From assembly GCA_963815935.1 (NCBI GenBank), contig CAWFIL010000002.1:420164-484163 (forward strand): a DNA stretch of 64,000 nucleotides, written 5' to 3'. Positions 31,175 through 39,610 of the stretch are shown here, in pieces (the first letter of the stretch is position 1; every line of letters starts with the position of its first letter). The DNA comes from JARIHD01 sp963815935. Lineage in GTDB: Bacteria > Patescibacteriota > Saccharimonadia > Saccharimonadales > UBA4665. The position numbers and the translations under genes were made by a program. The notes beneath the pieces were generated by a model. That model saw only the letters and a program-made list of their open reading frames with translations. It had not been told where the DNA came from and made no database searches.

Positions 31175-32737
31175 CTAGCGTTCGTGTTGCTTGAGTGCGC
31201 GTTCGTAGTCGGACAGCTCGTCTAGTATGTCACGAGTGGACACTGCGGCCGGTTCAACCCCGGTCATGCCTTCGATGCGAACTTTCTTTTCCAGGGTTCG
31301 CCGTATGATTTCGGCGATATCCGCGCCGCTGTGCCCGTTTGCGACTTCGACAAGGAGCTGCATGTCGATGGCTTGGTCGAATAGTTGGCGTTCGGCGAAT
31401 TCGATCGCTCTGCGCATATGGATGTCAAAAATTTGTTTGCGGCCCACGCTGTCGGGCAAGTTTACCTCGATCCAACGGTCAAGCCGGCCTGGACGGAGCA
31501 TGGCGGGGTCTACATCGTCCTTGCGGTTAGTTGCTCCTACGACAATGACGTTCTCGGTGGCCGGCATCCCGTCAATATTCTGCAGCAGCGTACTAATTAC
31601 GCGTCTGGTTACCTCGTGTTGGTTGTCGTTTCGAGCCGGAGCGATGGCCTCCATTTCGTCAAAGTACACAATCGCGCGTTCTTCGCGCCGAGCGGCGGAA
31701 AAGACGCCCTGCATCATGGACTCTGATTCGCCATGCCATTTGGAGGCGATATCGGTTGGACTGATCGAGAAGAATGCTGCATCGGCTTGTGAGGCCAAGG
31801 CCTTTGCCAACAAGGTCTTGCCCGTCCCCGGTGGGCCATATAGCAGTACGCCTTTTGGCGGTCTTGTTCCCCATTTTTTGTAGAGCTCGGGGTGAGAGAC
31901 GGCAAACGCCAGGCTTTCGAGTTCTGTTATGGCATCCGGTTGGCCGCCGATGTCCTCAAAGCGTACTTCGGGGCGTTCGGCGCCAAATTGGTCACTAATA
32001 TTTTCGGGCCCTCGGGTTGCGGGTGCCCCTCCACTGGATCTGGTGGAACTCCGGGGCGCGCGGACGGCAATGGTTTCGGTGGGCGGCACTTCGCGGGCGT
32101 TGTCATACGAAACGTTGAGCGTTAGTGCCAAGACGCCTAGTACGTCGCTGAGCGCGTTGGTAAAGGTGCTCTTGTCTAGCTCCAGAGGAGGAAGGACGTC
32201 GATATGGCTGTCGTACCCTTCTTTTACCCGTCCGGTGGTGACGTGCAGACGCCGGTCATACAGATAACCGCGCTCCGGGCCGATGACAACACGAGTTCCG
32301 GCGGCGCCCGCTACGATAAGGTTGCCGCCGCGTTCGTCGGTGGTCTGGCCGGCTGCCTTGGCTTGCTTGTTTAGGATGGCGGATGCCCGGTTAAATACTT
32401 TGCGTACGGCGTCTTTATCGCCACCGTATTCCACGGTCGCGTACAGGCCAAAATGTCCAGCTTCGGTGCTAAGTTGTAGGCTGACGCCATCGACAGGTTG
32501 CTTGAGTAGGGCTCGGGCGATTTCACCGCCATCACCGCTTTCGGCGGCCGCAAATATTGCGCCCGGGTCATCGTTTGCGAACGAGATGCCTTGTGGGACG
32601 GCATCCTCGGCTGTCACTTCCTCGGTTGCGGCTTCGACTTCGGCTCCATCTGGATTCGCATCAGGACTCAAAAAAACATCCGGATCAGCGTCCGGATGTT
32701 CTGAGGCTCTACGGTTAGTAAATAGCCTGTCAAACAC
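31175..32737 (-). CDS. AAA+ ATPase of the CDC48/FtsH/PAN type
   Basis: The 520-residue protein has an acidic, poorly conserved N-terminal region of about 250 residues and one AAA module. This has Walker A GPPGTGKT at 301-308, Walker B VYFDEMEAI with D360/E361, the pore-loop region SISPTDIASKWHGESE, and the second region of homology NRKDDVDPAMLRPGRLDR with the arginine finger. A small helical lid follows. Such ATPases remodel or unfold proteins. There is no protease domain or membrane span. The start is GTG 32737, with no ribosome site. A terminator-like hairpin lies within codons 13-23. Substrate is unknown. Confidence 0.88.
   Translation of the reverse strand: MFDRLFTNRRASEHPDADPDVFLSPDANPDGAEVEAATEEVTAEDAVPQGISFANDDPGAIFAAAESGDGGEIARALLKQPVDGVSLQLSTEAGHFGLYATVEYGGDKDAVRKVFNRASAILNKQAKAAGQTTDERGGNLIVAGAAGTRVVIGPERGYLYDRRLHVTTGRVKEGYDSHIDVLPPLELDKSTFTNALSDVLGVLALTLNVSYDNAREVPPTETIAVRAPRSSTRSSGGAPATRGPENISDQFGAERPEVRFEDIGGQPDAITELESLAFAVSHPELYKKWGTRPPKGVLLYGPPGTGKTLLAKALASQADAAFFSISPTDIASKWHGESESMMQGVFSAARREERAIVYFDEMEAIAPARNDNQHEVTRRVISTLLQNIDGMPATENVIVVGATNRKDDVDPAMLRPGRLDRWIEVNLPDSVGRKQIFDIHMRRAIEFAERQLFDQAIDMQLLVEVANGHSGADIAEIIRRTLEKKVRIEGMTGVEPAAVSTRDILDELSDYERALKQHER
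32670..32700 (-). terminator. Terminator-like hairpin inside the AAA ATPase coding start
   Basis: Perfect 10-base GC-rich arms (32691-32700 and 32675-32684) with a 6-base loop are followed on the minus strand by a run of seven T (32676-32670). It has all features of an intrinsic terminator. It lies 100 bases after the NDH-2 stop and 37 bases into the AAA ATPase gene, so it may end the upstream operon while also attenuating the ATPase. Confidence 0.7.
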
Positions 32738-32800
32738 GGCATAATGCTAACACATAATATGCTCATTAACAAGAATAGTTTGCGATAACCATCGACTTGC

Positions 32801-34003
32801 TTACAGTTGGATATTACGCAGGCCGCGTTTGGCGCATTCGGGGCACTCTTCTTGGCCCTCGAAACTAGTCATCCATTGGTCGCCAGCCTTCCACCACGGT
32901 TCGTAGTCGACAAAGGCCCGCAAGTCGGCCAGGCTGCGCAAAAGCCAGCCCGCGAACCCATAGAGCTGCACTTTGCCCCACAAAACGGCTGCCCAGTGTT
33001 GGCCGGCGGGTATTACGTAGATTGGCACTTTTGGCTCGTACTGTTCCATGAGCTTGCCAGCGGCGTTGCGTTTGAGATTGTGGCCAACAAAGATGGCGTC
33101 GTGCAGAGCAGTCTGGGCCATGCCACTATATTTGGTGTCGGCGTTGTCGCCAATAACGTAGATATCAGTTTCGGCCTGTAGATATTCGTCGACGACGACC
33201 TTTCCTCGTTCGTTGAGCTTGAAGTTGTTCTCGTGAAAGAATGGGTTGTTGGTGGCGCCGGCCGTCCATACGACGGTGTGGCTTTGAATGGGTTTACTGT
33301 TGACCATTAGGGCGTCAGCAGTTTCGCCTTCAACAGTCTGTCCAAGGTACAATTTGATGCCCAGGTGTCGTAGGCGACGGGCCACTGCGCCCGACATCGT
33401 GTTGGGCATGCGCGATAGCAGCTTCGGAGCGGCTTCGACTAGGTCGATGTGCACAGCGCGTCGTTTGATGCCGTGCGCGCGCATAATTTCCTTCATGTAC
33501 CCCGCAAGCGATCCGGCTAGCTCGATGCCGGTAGGGCCACCACCTACAATTACGTAGTTGAGGTCAGGTTTGTGATCGCTGGTTAGTTGCTGATGCAAGT
33601 GATTTTTGAAGGCTACGGCCTTTTCGGGCGTACTGATGCTGTACGAATAATCTTCGATTCCTGTAATGCCAAAATAATTTGGCACTGAGCCCAGCGCAAA
33701 TACGACTACATCGTATGAGTAATGCTTCTTATCGGCGGCTGTGATAGTGTGTTTTTTGCGGTCAATGGCAACGGCTTTACCATGTGCCAATGTAACGTTT
33801 TTGCCGTTGAATAGTTTTGTGAGTGGGATGTCCGATTCGGCCACCCGGCCACCCGTAGCTGTGTGGTATAACGTTGGAAAGTAATGAAAGTCCGGCTGGT
33901 CAGAGAGCAGTGTGACCTCAAACTGCTTGCTCTCAGCAAGCTCCAAAGCTACCTTTATACCCCCAAAACCGCCGCCTACTATAAGAGCACGTGTTTTATT
34001 CAT
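32801..34003 (-). CDS. ndh: Type II NADH:quinone oxidoreductase (NDH-2-like)
   Basis: The 400-residue flavoprotein oxidises NADH and passes electrons to membrane quinone without pumping ions. The FAD-binding GGGFGG is at residues 10-15, a second Rossmann motif GGGPTGIELAG binds NAD(P)H, and DIYVIGDNADT binds FAD near the C-terminus. A C-terminal amphipathic region (LYGFAGWLLRSLADL) is typical of membrane attachment. It ends with a CPEC pair. In the same leftward cluster as galU, but with its own -35/-10 pair and almost no leader (see 34011-34038). It is the only visible NADH-oxidising enzyme in the window. Confidence 0.88.
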   Translation of the reverse strand: MNKTRALIVGGGFGGIKVALELAESKQFEVTLLSDQPDFHYFPTLYHTATGGRVAESDIPLTKLFNGKNVTLAHGKAVAIDRKKHTITAADKKHYSYDVVVFALGSVPNYFGITGIEDYSYSISTPEKAVAFKNHLHQQLTSDHKPDLNYVIVGGGPTGIELAGSLAGYMKEIMRAHGIKRRAVHIDLVEAAPKLLSRMPNTMSGAVARRLRHLGIKLYLGQTVEGETADALMVNSKPIQSHTVVWTAGATNNPFFHENNFKLNERGKVVVDEYLQAETDIYVIGDNADTKYSGMAQTALHDAIFVGHNLKRNAAGKLMEQYEPKVPIYVIPAGQHWAAVLWGKVQLYGFAGWLLRSLADLRAFVDYEPWWKAGDQWMTSFEGQEECPECAKRGLRNIQL

Positions 34004-34010
34004 GCTTATG

Positions 34011-34038
34011 ATTATAGAGTGCTCTATGCGGTTTACAA
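34011..34038 (-). promoter_or_regulatory. Predicted leaderless promoter of the NDH-2 gene
   Basis: On the minus strand TTGTAA (34033-34038), a 16-base spacer and a perfect TATAAT (34011-34016) end 7 bases before the NDH-2 ATG at 34003. Transcription should begin at or very near the start codon. The -35 box overlaps the galU stop codon. Confidence 0.6.
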
Positions 34039-34890
34039 AGTGTCGCTTAGGACGCGATTGTTGGCCGCTAACCAGCCGTGAGTGGTGCCACCGTCGAGGT
34101 ATTCACCCTTGGCCGGAAGAACAAGCAGCTGTTTTTGTTGTGAGTAGAGGTTTAGCGCTTCGGTAAGCTGATATTCGCCATTGTCGGCGGGTGGCATGTC
34201 GAGTACTTTTTTGGCGCAATCGAGCATGGCGCGATCGAAGACAAACTTGGTGATATTGATAAGCGTGCTTGGTGCTGTTGCGGGATCTGGGTGTTCGACA
34301 ACTTTCTCGAATACTAGATTGCCGTTGTTGTCGGTGCGGGTTTGTAGCACGCCATAGCGTCCAGTATCGGCGCGTGGCACTTCGGCTGCAAGCATACCTG
34401 CGGTGACTCCAGAACCATTGACGGCGTCTAACAGACGTTGCATCTCGGACGAACCGTCGGGGTTGTAGACGAAATCATCGCCGCCAGCAACAAGTACCTG
34501 CTCGCCAACGCTGATCATCCTGGCGCATAGGGCCACGGGTACGGCCGTACCATATGGCTGGTGCTGGTCTTGGATTACGAAGTGGAAGCGGGCTTTCTCG
34601 CTTAGGGCAATGATTTGTTCGAGCTCGGTAGTCTTACCGTGGTCGCGTAGGTGTTCTTCTAGTAGCTGATGACGGCCATAGTAGCGCTTAAGCTGAGCAA
34701 ATTCTTCGCCGACCACAAAGTAAAAATCCTGTACCCCAGCCTTTAGACAATCCTCGACGACGTAGTCGATAATAGGTCGATCGCCGATCGGGAGCATACA
34801 CTTCTCTACTGCCTTGGTAATAGGTAACCGCCGTGTACCGAAGCCTGCAACGGGGATAATAGCTTTGGTGCAACGGGTCTTGTCGGACAT
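34033..34890 (-). CDS. galU: UTP-glucose-1-phosphate uridylyltransferase
   Basis: The 285-residue enzyme makes UDP-glucose from UTP and glucose-1-phosphate for cell-surface glycans. The nucleotide-binding start KAIIPVAGFGTRRLPITKA, the MLPIGDRPIIDYVVEDCLKAG segment and GGDDFVYNPDGSS agree with the GalU family. YGVLQTRTDNNGNLVFEKVVEHP and FDRAMLD match the sugar-binding half. Length is typical. It follows the anchored gene 34899-35564 by 8 bases and precedes NDH-2 by 29 bases. Substrate could be another sugar-1-phosphate, as the family is related to other NDP-sugar pyrophosphorylases. Confidence 0.93.
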   Translation of the reverse strand: MSDKTRCTKAIIPVAGFGTRRLPITKAVEKCMLPIGDRPIIDYVVEDCLKAGVQDFYFVVGEEFAQLKRYYGRHQLLEEHLRDHGKTTELEQIIALSEKARFHFVIQDQHQPYGTAVPVALCARMISVGEQVLVAGGDDFVYNPDGSSEMQRLLDAVNGSGVTAGMLAAEVPRADTGRYGVLQTRTDNNGNLVFEKVVEHPDPATAPSTLINITKFVFDRAMLDCAKKVLDMPPADNGEYQLTEALNLYSQQKQLLVLPAKGEYLDGGTTHGWLAANNRVLSDTL

Positions 34891-34898
34891 AGGCGGGG

Positions 34899-35564
34899 TT
34901 ATTGGATGATTACGGTAATAACTTCGGAAGTATTGATATTGCGGCTGGCGTCACGGGCGGTCACCTTAAAGTGTATTTGGCTACCCGGTGTTACGTCGTT
35001 ATCGGTTTGGATTTGGAAGCTAAGCACGGGTGAGTTGTTTTGGCTAATCACTGCGTGTGCACCTTTGTCTCCGCTGTCTACGGGAGTTATGCTCCAGGCG
35101 ACTGCGCTCTTGTCGCTTGTGTTGGCAGTAAGCGCGTCGCTGAGTGTGCCAGCTGCTAGAGTAAGACTGGTCTTGCTAAGCGAGATAGCTACATCTGGTG
35201 TGGTATTGCTCTGATTGTCGGAACTAGCGCCCTGAGTATTGCTTGGCTGGGTGGTTGCGCTATTGCCGGCCTGGCTCTGACTGCCGGTGTTGCTTGGTTG
35301 GCTCTGGCTGGTGTCGACCGTGTTCTTGGTGTCTTGTTTGGGGGTATTACCAAGCTGAGGGCTAGAGCCTTGTGCTGTGGCTGGGTCGTTATGTAGGCGG
35401 CTGACGGTGCTCGATGCGTTCTTGACAGCTCCGCTGTCTTTAAAGACAGCGACAGCTGTAACACCAGTCAGCGATATTACTACCGCAAAGGCTGAAAGCA
35501 GAACTGCTTTATATCGTGCCGTGCCGAGCACAGACGCAACAAAACTCAAAAATTTTACTAGCAT
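34899..35564 (-). CDS. Membrane-anchored protein with Ser/Gln/Asn linker and Ig-like domain
   Basis: The 221-residue protein has one N-terminal hydrophobic span (KAVLLSAFAVVISLTGVTAVAVF) and then a 75-residue low-complexity linker rich in Ser, Gln, Asn and Thr. It ends in an Ig-like beta-sandwich of about 90 residues (VAISLSKTSLTLAAGTLSD onward). The span may be an uncleaved anchor with the rest outside. No enzymatic motif was seen. It is the first gene of a leftward cluster with galU and has a well-formed promoter at 35590-35619. The linker suggests passage through a wall to display the terminal domain. Confidence 0.75.
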   Translation of the reverse strand: MLVKFLSFVASVLGTARYKAVLLSAFAVVISLTGVTAVAVFKDSGAVKNASSTVSRLHNDPATAQGSSPQLGNTPKQDTKNTVDTSQSQPSNTGSQSQAGNSATTQPSNTQGASSDNQSNTTPDVAISLSKTSLTLAAGTLSDALTANTSDKSAVAWSITPVDSGDKGAHAVISQNNSPVLSFQIQTDNDVTPGSQIHFKVTARDASRNINTSEVITVIIQ

Positions 35565-35589
35565 AGAATTAGTATCGCTACTGCCTAAG

Positions 35590-35619
35590 AGTATACCATA
35601 TTTGCTAATGCTTTTGCAA
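35590..35619 (-). promoter_or_regulatory. Predicted promoter of the anchored-protein/galU cluster
   Basis: On the minus strand TTGCAA (35614-35619), an 18-base spacer and TATACT (35590-35595) precede the gene at 35564 by 25 bases. The same box pair, TTGCAA and TATACT, recurs at 44571-44598. Confidence 0.6.
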
Positions 35620-35681
35620 CCCCTCGGGGGTGACTCGACCTCTTATAGAAGGTGTAAAAAGTATGCTATGCTAAAGAAGCT

Positions 35682-36473
35682 ATGCATACCAATCGGCTCC
35701 TAATTTGGGGTATATCTGCCCTGCTGCTGTGCCTACCAATGCTGGTATTTGGCCCTAGACACGCGCTGGCGGAAAGCAGTACGGCCCAAGTTGCTGGCGT
35801 CGGCCAACTTATAGACGATTTGTGGCAATATGTTGATGCATCATCCAGCACTCCGGACGATCAGTTTTATGCCGAATTTGCCAAACGAGCCGCTACGGCC
35901 GAGCAAGGCATTCAGGCGATCTATGGGTCAATCGATACCACTAGCATGGATGGTGCTACGGCCCAGGCCCTAGACACCATCAGGGGTGATATCCAACAAA
36001 TATCGGCGCAGATCGAAATATGCCGGCAGGCTGCGCTCAACAAGGACTCCTTTGCGTTCCAGACGGCAACTAACGATTTGGGAACGCTAGTTGACGCCTA
36101 CAATAATGACGTCGATACATACAATACGGCACAATTCGGGCATCGTACGCTCGACGCTATCGCCGGCTATACGGGTATCCCGGCCATCATTTTTGCCCTT
36201 ACCTGTGGTGTGTTTGCCTGGGTGGTACTGGGTAATGCCAAAGAGCAAGACGTTGCCCGGGAGCTTTTGCGGCGGCTGCGTTGGTATATCGCATACGCCA
36301 TGCTTATCTTACTCGCCGCTACGGCACTACCTGGCATTGTATACTTTACGGCTACTAATGATCCGTCTAGGCTTTTGTGGATACCAACCGTACTTGCCTT
36401 GGGTGCTGTGGTGTTCACGCTCGCCCAATACGCCAAGGCCCATCTGTTACTCAAGCGTTTGGCTCGTGGCTAA
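35682..36473 (+). CDS. Hypothetical secreted or membrane protein with helical outer domain
   Basis: The 263-residue protein has a signal peptide (LLIWGISALLLCLPMLVFG, then HALA), an outside helical region of about 130 residues with one cysteine (EICRQAAL), and three C-terminal membrane spans. The last loop ends in LLLKRLARG. No family is recognised. Overlapping TATGCT boxes at 35662-35672 sit 10-15 bases before the ATG, so the mRNA may have almost no leader. It converges on the next gene with a 4-base overlap. Topology is inferred from hydrophobicity only. Confidence 0.72.
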   Translation: MHTNRLLIWGISALLLCLPMLVFGPRHALAESSTAQVAGVGQLIDDLWQYVDASSSTPDDQFYAEFAKRAATAEQGIQAIYGSIDTTSMDGATAQALDTIRGDIQQISAQIEICRQAALNKDSFAFQTATNDLGTLVDAYNNDVDTYNTAQFGHRTLDAIAGYTGIPAIIFALTCGVFAWVVLGNAKEQDVARELLRRLRWYIAYAMLILLAATALPGIVYFTATNDPSRLLWIPTVLALGAVVFTLAQYAKAHLLLKRLARG

Positions 36474-36685
36474 ACGACCCGCAAGATCTGCCAATCCTGA
36501 AGTAAATTCCCAAGATGTACGTATGCCAAAGCGGTACCGTTGAGGGGTTTGTAGTCGTATCCATGTGTGGCGCGAACAATAAAGCGACCGTTCCAGCGTT
36601 GATGAATCTCTAGTTGGTAGGAGTGGTCGCGACTAAAAATTGAGCTACTCCCCAAAAAGGTAGCCTCGACGTGATGTATCGCCAA
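36470..36685 (-). CDS. Small hypothetical protein, 71 aa
   Basis: The 71-residue protein looks like a compact beta barrel or SH3-like fold: alternating strands with SYQLEIHQRW, RFIVRATHGYDYK and a C-terminal aromatic stretch NLLQDWQILRVV. There is no signal or membrane span. A good AGAAGGAAG ribosome site lies before the ATG at 36685. The size and pattern resemble conserved small proteins of CPR genomes whose function is unknown. The convergent 4-base overlap with 35682-36473 suggests both ORFs are real and tightly packed. Confidence 0.62.
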   Translation of the reverse strand: MAIHHVEATFLGSSSIFSRDHSYQLEIHQRWNGRFIVRATHGYDYKPLNGTALAYVHLGNLLQDWQILRVV

Positions 36686-36772
36686 TGTCTACTTCCTTCT
36701 AATTCGATGTGATGAGTGCAGAGCCTATCAGCACCTGGCTATAAGTGCAACCTATTTTTGACAAACGACGTA

Positions 36773-37606
36773 CTATGGCCTAAAAATGTCTGTCGAGTAA
36801 AGATCGGGGAGATTTACGGTCTGCTCGGGCGACCGCCAGTCGGTATTGTGGTTATTGCCTGTATTCTCGATACCACCACAGTATACGACATCAACGGTTG
36901 TCTCGGTGCCGCCATGTAGCGGTGTAGATGCGTCGGTTTCGACGCCGACAAGATAGGTAGTATGAGCTGCAGCGTTATCTGGCAAGCCAAGCGTAAAGTG
37001 GCGAGGCATTGTATCACCGCTTGGCTGTAGGGTTCTTACTCCCTTTTGGCTGGGCTGGCCTTGGGCGTCGAGGGGTACTAATACGACGCGTGGGTCGCTC
37101 CAAGTCAGCTTATCGCTTTTGCCATGGGAGCGAGCGTCTTGGCTGACGACGTTATTTTCGTATAACAGTTCAACGCGCAGGTTGTCTTGACCGTTCGATC
37201 GTCCTTCGTTGGTGAACCCTGATAGGTTACAGCTGTTGGCGCGACGGGCGGCCGCTTGACGCACAGCTAAATAAATGTCGGTCGGTGTTGGCGCCGGGGT
37301 TGTGCTTGTAGTATCCCCCGAAGTCTCGCTCGGGCTAATAGTTGCCTGTGGCGTCTGGGAAAGGTCCGGGAACTGTGTGGCGGTTGCCGTGGGGCGGTCC
37401 CCAGTAATGGGACCGGCATCGTTGTTGCTGGTTTTTTCGCCGCCACCAATGCCTATGAGAGCTGCTCCGCTTACAACACCGGCAAGTAACACTGCACCGC
37501 CAATGGCGGCAATATGCCGACCACGCAAGCGAGGGGCTTGGTTGTGAACGGCGTAGCTAGGTGAGCGTGGATGAACGGGTTGCGCATGTCGAGGCATAAT
37601 TTGCAT
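36773..37606 (-). CDS. Hypothetical anchored extracellular protein, 277 aa
   Basis: The protein has a short basic N-terminus, one hydrophobic span (IAAIGGAVLLAGVVSGAALIGIGG), a Thr/Ser/Pro-rich linker of about 60 residues and a C-terminal beta-rich domain. Two cysteines (NSCNLSG and VVYCGG) may form a disulphide. The linker style is similar to those of the anchored proteins at 34899 and 46731. No catalytic motif was recognised. It is a single gene; the adjacent leftward gene ends at a strong hairpin at 37667-37699. Confidence 0.72.
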   Translation of the reverse strand: MQIMPRHAQPVHPRSPSYAVHNQAPRLRGRHIAAIGGAVLLAGVVSGAALIGIGGGEKTSNNDAGPITGDRPTATATQFPDLSQTPQATISPSETSGDTTSTTPAPTPTDIYLAVRQAAARRANSCNLSGFTNEGRSNGQDNLRVELLYENNVVSQDARSHGKSDKLTWSDPRVVLVPLDAQGQPSQKGVRTLQPSGDTMPRHFTLGLPDNAAAHTTYLVGVETDASTPLHGGTETTVDVVYCGGIENTGNNHNTDWRSPEQTVNLPDLYSTDIFRP

Positions 37607-37666
37607 ACTATATCATATTTTCCACTTGCAGACCAGCATGGCGGCGGGTACTTACTGAAGAGATAA

Positions 37667-37699
37667 GCAAAAAGCCCGGACATAGCCCGGGCTTTTTGC
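37667..37699 (-). terminator. Bidirectional terminator after the DUF898 gene
   Basis: Perfect 13-base arms (37667-37679 and 37687-37699) with a 7-base loop have a GCCCGG core and A/T runs on both sides. It lies 14 bases after the DUF898 stop and could also end rightward transcripts. Confidence 0.9.
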
Positions 37700-37712
37700 G
37701 TCAAACGGCAGC

Positions 37713-38021
37713 CTATTCGACAAACGAAGTATGGTCGGCGATAAAGCGATATTGCTTTGGTACGAACCAGAATGTGTAAATACCAAGGGTAACGACCAAT
37801 AGCAGCAAGTTGACCAACTGGAACACGAGCGTTTCGCCATACTTGGCGGTATATTGGATTTTGCGTCCGTCGATGGTGGCGTTGTTGGCAATCCACGATA
37901 GTGCGTAGTTCATGCTAATCGGCCAACCAAAGATAGGAATATAGGCAGTAACTAGAGTTACGATAAATACTACAAAATAACCGCCGGCAGCGCCGTGGAA
38001 TTCAAATGACTTTTTGTTCAT
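37713..38021 (-). CDS. DUF898-type small membrane protein
   Basis: The 102-residue protein has two or three membrane spans and the DUF898 pattern: an early FEFHGAAGGYFVVF segment, then LVFQLVNLLLLVVTLGIYTFW and a KQYRFIADHT ending. Function of the family is unknown. A clear GGAGGAAG ribosome site lies before the ATG. It is a single gene bounded by a terminator. The upstream 152-base gap to 38173 has no obvious promoter of consensus form for it (TTGCAG with a 19-base spacer to TATAGT is the nearest). Confidence 0.75.
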   Translation of the reverse strand: MNKKSFEFHGAAGGYFVVFIVTLVTAYIPIFGWPISMNYALSWIANNATIDGRKIQYTAKYGETLVFQLVNLLLLVVTLGIYTFWFVPKQYRFIADHTSFVE

Positions 38022-38173
38022 ACTTCCTCCAGGAATTTATGCTTATGTTTACACTATATCATTCTGCTAGGGAAAAGCTGCAACGCTTGCTGGTACAATA
38101 TACTTATCTTGTCATGCAACGTGCAGGATACCGACAATAACAAGACACATTTTGTGGTGTTTGCCTCGTAACA

Positions 38174-38842
38174 GTGAAAGCATACTTCCAACAGCTATAC
38201 CGACGTCCTTCGTTGTGGCTCGCGCTAGCAGGCGCGGTCTTGTACTGCTCGTGGCCACTAGCGTATATCCTTAACCCGGTACTCGAAAGATACGCCTTAG
38301 CCAGTCAGCTCGAAGCTCCCCACCAGCCATTTAACTGGGTGTTTATTGGTATGGACGTCTTAACCGGAGTGGTGCTAGTAGCGGCTGGTGCTCTGCAATT
38401 GCGACGCCAGCATCACCACCCTGTGGCATACTGGATCGCTTGGGGGTACGTTGTGTTTGGTGCCACTGCAGCACTCGCAGCAATCGTTCCGCTTGACTGC
38501 GACCCAGAGGTGGGCACGTGTGGACCGTTGTTGCGAGACCCATTTGTGCTAGTGCATGGTGCTGCCAGTATTATTTCGGTACTGGCTTTACTGGCAAGCT
38601 TAGTGCTCCTGGCTTGGCTGGCCTACCGGTCTGGCGTGTCGCCCAGGGGGCGCCAGGTTATATTAGTCACGCTTGTGCTGTGGCTATTGTTCGGCATTGG
38701 CTCGCTGGTTGAGCTGGCATTGCATATTACCGGCAATCTTATGCAAGATTATTTCATTACGCTCTGTAGTTTATCGGTAGTTGTGGTGATTGGGGCGGTA
38801 GAATATCTGCACATTGTAGATTACCATGAGCCGGATGCGTAG
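38174..38842 (+). CDS. DUF998-type membrane protein
   Basis: The 222-residue protein has six predicted spans and the DUF998 pattern (early LALAGAVLYCSWPLAYILNP, a FNWVFIGMDVLTGVVLVAAG helix, and the loop LDCDPEVGTCG with paired cysteines). The start is GTG (38174). The function of the family is unknown; it is often a general membrane protein in Actinobacteria and CPR. It stands alone. The upstream gap shows a TACAATATACT stretch at about 38093-38103 that may be its promoter. An AT-rich 98-base gap follows before the fibre-like gene at 38941. Confidence 0.78.
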   Translation: MKAYFQQLYRRPSLWLALAGAVLYCSWPLAYILNPVLERYALASQLEAPHQPFNWVFIGMDVLTGVVLVAAGALQLRRQHHHPVAYWIAWGYVVFGATAALAAIVPLDCDPEVGTCGPLLRDPFVLVHGAASIISVLALLASLVLLAWLAYRSGVSPRGRQVILVTLVLWLLFGIGSLVELALHITGNLMQDYFITLCSLSVVVVIGAVEYLHIVDYHEPDA

Positions 38843-38940
38843 TGGCGCCATTGTGGCTTGCACATCGTGCGCTACGTCACTACAATATTTAGTAAGCATA
38901 AACGGGTAATATTTACTAATCTAAAGGATACGCAAATTGC

Positions 38941-39606
38941 ATGACTCGCCTTCCTGTACCTGGTAGTGACGATGGCTTATGGGGTGAATTACTCAATAGT
39001 TACTTGCTTGTCTCGCATGATGCTTCTGGCGCGTTAAATAGTGGCGTTGTGGGCGATACGCAAGTGTCCTCTTTGTCGCAGGGCAAGATTTCGGGTTTGG
39101 CAACTACGTTGACGGCCAAAGAAGACACGGCCAACAAAGGCCAAGCCAGTGGCTATGCCAGCCTGGACGCCGGGGCTAAGATACCAATCGCTCAGGTACC
39201 AACGGGCGCCACAGGTTCAACGGTTGCGCTTGGCAATCACACGCACACGGCTACATTTACGCTTTCGGCTTTTACCAAACAGGGATCGCTTGCTATTGCG
39301 ACGGGTACACTGCGTCTGCCCATCGACGGTACGTATACAGTTACCGGCGTACGCTTAATGGTGGGCACGGCGCCTGTGGGCGCAGACCTCATTGTGGACG
39401 TCAACAAGAATGGGACAACAATTTTTACCACACAACCGAACAGACCAACTATTACTGCCGGCTCTAATAGTGGTGGACCTGGCACGGCCCCCGATGTCAC
39501 ATCGCTGGCTGCCGGAGATTATCTAACCATCGATATCGACCAGGTCGGTTCGTCTACGGCCGGATCCGATCTGGTGGTTTCGGTTATTGTGACACGCAGC
39601 TTCTAA
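38941..39606 (+). CDS. Short fibre-like protein with RLPxxG N-terminal module
   Basis: The 221-residue protein begins MTRLPVPGSDDGLWGELLN and continues with the YLLVSHDASGALNSG segment, matching the N-terminal modules at 18660 and 27526. Its middle part carries GNHTHTATFTL, which resembles the metal-binding HxH segments of phage fibre collars. The C-terminus is a beta-sandwich (GTYTVTGVRLMVGTAP onward, then GDYLTIDIDQVGSS). No signal peptide is visible. It precedes the large DMFase-like gene by 4 bases and probably shares its transcript. Ribosome site AAAGGAT. Confidence 0.78.
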   Translation: MTRLPVPGSDDGLWGELLNSYLLVSHDASGALNSGVVGDTQVSSLSQGKISGLATTLTAKEDTANKGQASGYASLDAGAKIPIAQVPTGATGSTVALGNHTHTATFTLSAFTKQGSLAIATGTLRLPIDGTYTVTGVRLMVGTAPVGADLIVDVNKNGTTIFTTQPNRPTITAGSNSGGPGTAPDVTSLAAGDYLTIDIDQVGSSTAGSDLVVSVIVTRSF

Positions 39607-39610
39607 TAGC

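Noticed and set aside
31790..31805. A further REP-like palindrome within the AAA ATPase gene
   Set aside because: Only a shorter partial AGGCCAAGGCCT match, fully explained by coding sequence.
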